NCBI GenBank assembly: GCA_902786015.1
Contig: CADAAU010000001.1
Coordinates: 1 to 64,000 of the forward strand
Origin: an uncultured Coriobacteriaceae bacterium
GTDB taxonomy: Bacteria > Actinomycetota > Coriobacteriia > Coriobacteriales > Atopobiaceae
Direction: 5' to 3'
Length of the DNA stretch: 64,000 nt
Below the pieces are notes generated by a model, which saw only the letters and a program-made list of their open reading frames with translations, had not been told where the DNA came from and ran no database searches. Of the stretch, positions 59,141 to 64,000 are shown piece by piece. Numbering within the stretch: position 1 is the first letter of the stretch; every line of letters begins with the position of its first letter. Made by a program: the position numbers and the translations under genes.

Positions 59141-62100
59141 ATGGAGCACAAGAATACGCACGGAAAAAGCACGGTGTTCGTGGCTGTGGTTGGTAGCATA
59201 GTCACGCTGGTACTTTTTCTTTTGGGTACCGTTTGGACGGTAAATACTGCAACCAAGGAAACCAACGACGCCGTTCGTTCGGTGAGTCTGCTCTACCTAG
59301 ACGAGCTTGCCGGCCGTCGCGAGCAGGTTGTTGCTTCGAACCTCCAGCGCAGCATCGATGATGTTGGCGCGGCAATCGAGCTCATGGACAAAGAGGATTT
59401 CGCGAGCGTCGAGAATCTCGCAGCATACCAAGCGCGAATGAGGCGGCTATATAAACTCGAGAAGTTTGCGTTTGTCGATGCCAACGGTACGATCTACACG
59501 GCCTCCGGTATCCAGCACAACATCGAGGACTACGCGTTCGACCATGTAAACCTTACCAAACCCCAGATTTCGATTCTGGAATCCGGAGATTCGGACAAAA
59601 AGGTCGTCATAGCCGTGCCCGTAGACATTCCTTTTGCGGATTCGACGCTCAAAGTATGCTTCATGGAAAAGAGCATAAAGGAGATGCTCGCTGGCGTGTC
59701 CATGGAGGTCAACGATACCGGTACCACGTTCTGTAACATCTACACGAGCTCGGGCACTGCGCTCACCGACACGGTGCTCGGCGGCCTTGCGGAGGAAGAC
59801 AATCTTGTGGAGGCGATGGAACACGCCGAGTTTGACGACGCAAATGGCTATGACGAGTTCATAAACACCTTCACCAAAGGCCAGCGGGGTGTTGTTTCGT
59901 TTACCTACGATGGTATCAAGGAGACGCTGAGTTACGTTCCGATTGAGGGGACTGACTGGTTGCTTACCTACCTCATCCGCGAGAGTGTCATCAGCGAGAG
60001 CATAGGCACGGTTACAGAAGGCATCGTCTTTAGGAGCGTGACACAGGGCGTTCTTACCGTAATCGCGCTCGTGGTCATGTTTGGCCTTATCATTGCGCAG
60101 ACGCGCAAGAACGCGCAGCTTGTTTTGGAGAGCGAGACTGCCGAAGCAGAGAATCGTGCTCGCAACCAAGAGCTCGAGGAGCGCCTGAAACTGCAGGACG
60201 AGTTGCTTGCAGAGCGAAAGAGCGCGGAGCAGCAGACCAAGCTTATTACCGCGCTGGCATCTGACTATTGGAGCGTGTACTACATCGAGCTCGACCAAAA
60301 CGAAGGCGTGTGCTACCAATCGCACCCCGACATCGAGAGTGGGTTTGCCGTAGGGCAGCACTTCCCCTACCTTGAGTCCTTTACCGCCTATGCAAACGAT
60401 TACATAACGGAGTCGTATCGCGAGGGTTTCTTGGCGTTCGTGCAACCCGAGGCCATTCGCGAAGGGCTAAAGAGAGACCGTGTGATTTCGTATCGTTACA
60501 CCGTAAACCGACACGGGCGTGAGACTTACGAGATGGTTCGCTTTGCGGGTGTACGCCACCCCGAGGATCGTGACGACAACATCGTACATAGCGTTGGTGC
60601 GAGCTTTACCGACGTCGATGCCCAGACGCGCGCTTCACTGGAACAGAACCAAGCACTCAGCGACGCACTTGCCGTGGCAGAGGAGGCGAGCAAGGCGAAG
60701 ACCACGTTCCTCTCGAACATGAGTCACGAGATCCGCACGCCCATGAACGCGATAATCGGACTCGACAGCATCGCGCTCCATGATCCCCAGACACCTGAGG
60801 TCACAAAGGACTACCTCAGAAAGATAGGTAACTCTGCCGAGCATCTCCTCAACCTTATCAATGACATTCTGGATATGAGTCGCATAGAGAGCGGCCGCAT
60901 GGTGATGCGTCACGAGGAGTTCTCGTTCTCTGAGCTTCTTGAGGCACTCAACACCATGTTTGGAGCACAATGCCAAGAAAAGGGCTTGGACTATTCCTGC
61001 AACGTAATAGGAACGGTTGATAGATACTATCTTGGTGACGGCATGAAGCTTCGCCAGGTTCTTATCAACATACTGGGCAATGCCGTGAAGTTTACGCCCG
61101 AGGGCGGTAGCGTGAGTTTATCGGTTGAAAGGACCGCCCACTTCGACAGTCAAACGACCTTGTGTTTCTCCATTGCAGATACCGGCATAGGTATAAGCGA
61201 GGAATTTTTGCCTCGCCTGTTCGAGACCTTCGCTCAGGAGGACGATTCCGCCGCGAATCGCTACGGAAGTTCGGGGCTTGGGCTTGCCATAACAAAGAGC
61301 ATCGTGGAAATGATGAATGGCAACATCCAGGTCCAGAGCACCAAGGGAGAGGGAACAACGTTCTACGTAACGGTAACCTTGGGCGATTCGGAGCGCGCGG
61401 CGGATGACATCATGGCAGAGATCCGTCCACAGGATATGAGCGTCCTCGTGGTAGACGACGAAGAACTGGCTCGAGAGCACGCTAAGCTCGTGCTGGAAGG
61501 CTTGGGAGCTGGCTGTGACTTTGCAGAGGACGGAAACCAAGCAGTGGAGATGGTGCGCATGCGTCATGCGCGTCGCGAGCCGTACGACCTCATATTGATT
61601 GACTGGAAGATGCCTGGCATGGATGGCATCGAAACGACACGCGAGATTCGTTCCATTGTGGGAAACGAATCTGCTGTCGTAATCCTTACAGCCTATCGCT
61701 GGGACGATGCGATGGAAGCGGCCGAGAAAGCCGGCGTGGACAGCTTTGTATCCAAGCCACTGTTCCCTGAGGTGGTAGTTGACGAGTATCGTGCGGTTAT
61801 GCTCAGGAAGGGGCTCCTAGAGAAGCGCGCGAAGCACAAGGCCGACCTAACGGGTAGGAGAGTGCTTTTGGCCGAGGACGTGGAGGTCAACGCCGAGATC
61901 ATGGTGATGGTGTTGCAGATGCGCGAGGTGGAGACCGAGGTTGCCGAGAACGGCAGGATAGCTGTCGAGAAGTTCGCCGAAAGCCCTGTTGGCTACTACG
62001 ACGCGGTGCTCATGGACATGCGTATGCCCGAAATGGGAGGTCTGGAGGCGACGACGGTAATACGTGCCATGGATCGTGAGGACGCTCGTAGCATGCCCAT

Positions 62101-62233
62101 TATTGCGCTTACGGCTAACGCCTTTGACGAGGACGTTCAGCGAAGCCTGCAGGCGGGTTTGGATGCGCATCTGAGCAAGCCCGTCGAACCAGACATGTTG
62201 TTCCAGACTCTTGAGGAACTCATCAAAGACTAG
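59141..62233 (+). CDS. Hybrid sensor histidine kinase with PAS and two receivers
   Basis: A 1030-residue membrane sensor. Helix 1 (about 11-32), extracytoplasmic CACHE-like sensor (35-300), helix 2 (TVIALVVMFGLIIAQ), coiled coil (330-365), PAS-like region (370-515), HisKA with His529 in SNMSHEIRTPMN, HATPase (NILGNAVKF, DTGIGIS, GLGLAI), receiver 1 (VDDE, LIDWKMPGMDG, SKPLF) and receiver 2 (AEDVEVN, MDMRMPEMGG, LSKPVEP). No DNA-binding output, so it probably passes phosphate to a separate protein. Closely related in design to the kinase at 51219, but with PAS. GGGGTG precedes ATG 59141. Monocistronic. Confidence 0.92.
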   Translation: MEHKNTHGKSTVFVAVVGSIVTLVLFLLGTVWTVNTATKETNDAVRSVSLLYLDELAGRREQVVASNLQRSIDDVGAAIELMDKEDFASVENLAAYQARMRRLYKLEKFAFVDANGTIYTASGIQHNIEDYAFDHVNLTKPQISILESGDSDKKVVIAVPVDIPFADSTLKVCFMEKSIKEMLAGVSMEVNDTGTTFCNIYTSSGTALTDTVLGGLAEEDNLVEAMEHAEFDDANGYDEFINTFTKGQRGVVSFTYDGIKETLSYVPIEGTDWLLTYLIRESVISESIGTVTEGIVFRSVTQGVLTVIALVVMFGLIIAQTRKNAQLVLESETAEAENRARNQELEERLKLQDELLAERKSAEQQTKLITALASDYWSVYYIELDQNEGVCYQSHPDIESGFAVGQHFPYLESFTAYANDYITESYREGFLAFVQPEAIREGLKRDRVISYRYTVNRHGRETYEMVRFAGVRHPEDRDDNIVHSVGASFTDVDAQTRASLEQNQALSDALAVAEEASKAKTTFLSNMSHEIRTPMNAIIGLDSIALHDPQTPEVTKDYLRKIGNSAEHLLNLINDILDMSRIESGRMVMRHEEFSFSELLEALNTMFGAQCQEKGLDYSCNVIGTVDRYYLGDGMKLRQVLINILGNAVKFTPEGGSVSLSVERTAHFDSQTTLCFSIADTGIGISEEFLPRLFETFAQEDDSAANRYGSSGLGLAITKSIVEMMNGNIQVQSTKGEGTTFYVTVTLGDSERAADDIMAEIRPQDMSVLVVDDEELAREHAKLVLEGLGAGCDFAEDGNQAVEMVRMRHARREPYDLILIDWKMPGMDGIETTREIRSIVGNESAVVILTAYRWDDAMEAAEKAGVDSFVSKPLFPEVVVDEYRAVMLRKGLLEKRAKHKADLTGRRVLLAEDVEVNAEIMVMVLQMREVETEVAENGRIAVEKFAESPVGYYDAVLMDMRMPEMGGLEATTVIRAMDREDARSMPIIALTANAFDEDVQRSLQAGLDAHLSKPVEPDMLFQTLEELIKD

Positions 62234-62341
62234 TGGAGCGTTTGTAACAATTTGTTGGCATCACCGACTCGAAGAACGCTGGAGTATAGTTTGGGGCAAA
62301 AGACGCGCAGTATGCTAGTGTGCAGATAAGGGAGGAACCGC

Positions 62342-63232
62342 ATGAACCCCATACTCAAGTGGTTGGGAACAAAGGGCAAGGACAGGATGGCCGAGATCAT
62401 CTCGACCGAGGCCGCCAATCATCCCGTGCCGGATGACATCGAGATTCTTGCTGACCTCACCTACGCGGGTGCGGATGGAACATCGCTTGCCGCCGATGTT
62501 TACCGCCCGAAGGATGCGATGTCATTTCCCCTGCCGATTGCGGTGTTCGTACATGGGGGAGGGCTATTCGTGGGTGACCGAAAGTCGTACCGTGCCTACG
62601 CTGAAGTTCTTGCCCAACGCGGGTACGTGGTGCTTGTCCCTGACTATCGCCTCATTAGCGAGGCCGATGGCCTTTGCGAAATTGGGGACGTATGTGCCAG
62701 CCTCGCATACCTAAAGGCTCACGCCTCGGAGTTTGGCGGCGATGAATCTCGCGTGCTGATGATTGGGGAGAGTGCCGGTGCCTTCTTGGCGCTCTATGCC
62801 ACCGCTCTCTGTGATTCGCCACAGTTGCGTACGGCGCTTGGTATTGAGGCGCCAGAACTGCGTGTGCGTGGCTTCGCATGCTTTGGGGGTATGTTCTACA
62901 CGACGCGTAACGACGCCATCGGGCTCACGTATCGCCGCGACTTGTACGGCGAGCGCTTGCAGGACAAGGCTTTTATGGAACTCATGAACCCCGAAGACCC
63001 CAGAGTCGAGTCGTGTCTGCCGCCAGTGTTGAACGTAACAAGTGGAGCGGACTTCCTGAAGTCTTATACACTGCGCTACAACCAGGCCCTCACGATGGCG
63101 GGACACGACCATCGCCTCATCTACTATCCGAACGGCAAGAACCTCACGCACGCGTTTCCTTCCCTTCAGCCTGGGTTATCGCAGAGCAGGGAGGTGCTCG
63201 AAGAGCTGGATACCTGGTTCAAGCGGCTGTAG
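62342..63232 (+). CDS. Alpha/beta hydrolase, esterase/lipase family
   Basis: A 296-residue cytoplasmic esterase of the hormone-sensitive-lipase/BD-FAE type. The oxyanion motif is FVHGGGLFVG, the nucleophile elbow MIGESAGAF, the acid Asp in TSGADFLKS and the base His in NLTHAFPS. LAADVYRPKDA precedes the first strands. Substrate probably a short-chain or aromatic ester. GGGAGGAA precedes ATG 62342. Converges with the VOC gene, sharing a long bidirectional terminator. Confidence 0.92.
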   Translation: MNPILKWLGTKGKDRMAEIISTEAANHPVPDDIEILADLTYAGADGTSLAADVYRPKDAMSFPLPIAVFVHGGGLFVGDRKSYRAYAEVLAQRGYVVLVPDYRLISEADGLCEIGDVCASLAYLKAHASEFGGDESRVLMIGESAGAFLALYATALCDSPQLRTALGIEAPELRVRGFACFGGMFYTTRNDAIGLTYRRDLYGERLQDKAFMELMNPEDPRVESCLPPVLNVTSGADFLKSYTLRYNQALTMAGHDHRLIYYPNGKNLTHAFPSLQPGLSQSREVLEELDTWFKRL

Positions 63233-63252
63233 CCATCGGTTGGGAAAACTGG

Positions 63253-63309
63253 CGCCAATGAAGAGCGGCCCGTCGCGATTTCGACGCGACGGGCCGCTCT
63301 TCATTGGCG
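63253..63309. terminator. Bidirectional terminator: perfect 25-bp stem
   Basis: Arms 63253-63277 and 63285-63309 are exactly complementary (beginning CGCCAATGAAGAGCGG) with a 7-base loop. It lies between the convergent esterase and VOC genes. An unusually long, perfect stem. Confidence 0.8.
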
Positions 63310-63329
63310 ATATGGCGCCCTGTGAGTTA

Positions 63330-63701
63330 TTACCGAATGTGCTCGATAAGGTTGATGCCAAAACCGGAGGGAGCAATCAAGAACGCGGACTTCGAGGACT
63401 TCGTCTTTACCGTATCGTCACCGTACACGTTCTTGAACCCGCGCGAAATCAATAGATCATAGGCTTCATCGAAGTCACGTACGTTGATGCGGATGCCTAC
63501 CGCGTCCGGATGGTCGTAGCCGGCAGGTTGCGAGATGTCGAGATAAAACCCGCCGTTGTCTTTCATGCGGATGTCGCGAACGCCAAATTCGCCGATACCC
63601 TTTTGGTCGTGGCGCTTCTCGAAACCGAGCTCCTCAAAGAGTGCGGCAACGGATTCGGCATCCTTGGTAATGATTTGCGGATTGAAAGTGGTGATTTCCA
63701 T
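63330..63701 (-). CDS. VOC-family protein (glyoxalase fold), copy 2
   Basis: A 123-residue single-domain VOC protein: MEITTFNPQIITKDAESVAA, LFEELGFEKRH, NGGFYLDISQPAG, INVRDFDEAYDLLISRGF and APSGFGINLIEHIR. It is paralogous to the gene at 50698-51069. AAGGAGAAAC precedes ATG 63701. No metal-ligand set is obvious, so it may bind rather than convert its ligand. Confidence 0.85.
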   Translation of the reverse strand: MEITTFNPQIITKDAESVAALFEELGFEKRHDQKGIGEFGVRDIRMKDNGGFYLDISQPAGYDHPDAVGIRINVRDFDEAYDLLISRGFKNVYGDDTVKTKSSKSAFLIAPSGFGINLIEHIR

Positions 63702-63798
63702 ACTGTTTCTCCTTGTAGTTTCTTGCGTACCACCAACATTGCCTGCCTATGAATGCGCGGGGGACCCGCATATAGACCAAAATCTGTAACTCCGGCAC

Positions 63799-64000
63799 TT
63801 AGAACTCGAGTGTGTCCAGTTTTCTCGTAAGATTGTCGATCCTCTGGAGGCAGCGATCGATTATGCTTCGAGCCGATGAGGACGTTGCTCCGCTCCTGCG
63901 TACCTTGCGGATCATGCGCGTGCAGCACAGGAGCAATGCCTTGTCCTTCACCTCGTTGAGCCTGTCCTCGTCGTCGGTCTCCAGATAGCTCCGGAGGAAG
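63799..64000 (-). CDS. C-terminal part of an unidentified protein (runs off window)
   Basis: The last 66 codons of a minus-strand gene read FLRSYLETDDEDRLNEVKDKAL and continue with helical, basic sequence (LLCCTRMIRKVRRS, SARSIIDRCLQRIDNLTRKLDTLEF) to TAA at 63799. Codon use is coding-like. The all-helical tail gives no family. Neighbours do not help. Confidence 0.6.
   Translation of the reverse strand, partial: FLRSYLETDDEDRLNEVKDKALLLCCTRMIRKVRRSGATSSSARSIIDRCLQRIDNLTRKLDTLEF

Overview
The window looks like part of the chromosome of a high-GC, host-associated actinobacterium of the class Coriobacteriia (Collinsella/Olsenella/Atopobium-like). This is inferred from base composition, ChW-repeat surface protein, DUF6323/DUF6179 pair, group-I-like ECF transporter with a DUF4430 lipoprotein, and large hybrid histidine kinases with two receiver domains. 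No rRNA or intact tRNA is present, so the taxon is an inference.

Layout. 0-1.1 kb: radical SAM gene, ArsR regulator and the 3' half of a tRNA-Met gene that may be an attachment site. 1.5-4 kb: secreted ChW surface protein. 4.1-13.1 kb: a variable region with Nif11-type peptide genes, a condensation-type acyltransferase, an AAA_14/DUF4143 ATPase, a transglutaminase-like protein and several broken genes (AAA15 ATPase, WYL regulator, SpoIIE phosphatase, STAS protein). 13.1-15.3 kb: housekeeping-like genes (peroxiredoxin, SDR, VOC). 15.4-23 kb: a RiPP locus with Nif11-leader peptides, two paralogous proteins of unknown family, a HipA-like kinase, and a class II lanthipeptide precursor with its LanM, which carries the CCG zinc motif. 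23-26 kb: LysR / alpha-beta hydrolase / Tat-lipoprotein aldo-keto reductase, duplicated in decayed form at 43.5-45.5 kb. 26-34 kb: regulators, PAP2 protein, methyltransferase and an ECF transporter operon. 34-49 kb: a gene graveyard with two MITE-like elements, arrays of a short inverted repeat, and many truncated genes among a few intact ones. 49.8-64 kb: mostly intact, with two hybrid kinases, a solute-binding lipoprotein, two PAP2/phosphatase-like or hydrolase genes, and a radical SAM/SPASM maturase split by an apparent one-base frameshift beside a third condensation-type protein.

How it fits together. The most interesting theme is ribosomal peptide biosynthesis. Four short genes share a Nif11-type leader ending in ISGG, each with a different core, and a fifth precursor with a long leader lies directly upstream of the LanM. 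CCG-type LanM enzymes are known for substrate tolerance, so one enzyme might act on several of these peptides. The two unknown proteins at 15.9-17.9 kb lie between two Trp-containing Nif11 peptides and are the best candidates for undescribed tailoring or self-protection functions. No transporter or leader peptidase for the peptides is visible in the window.
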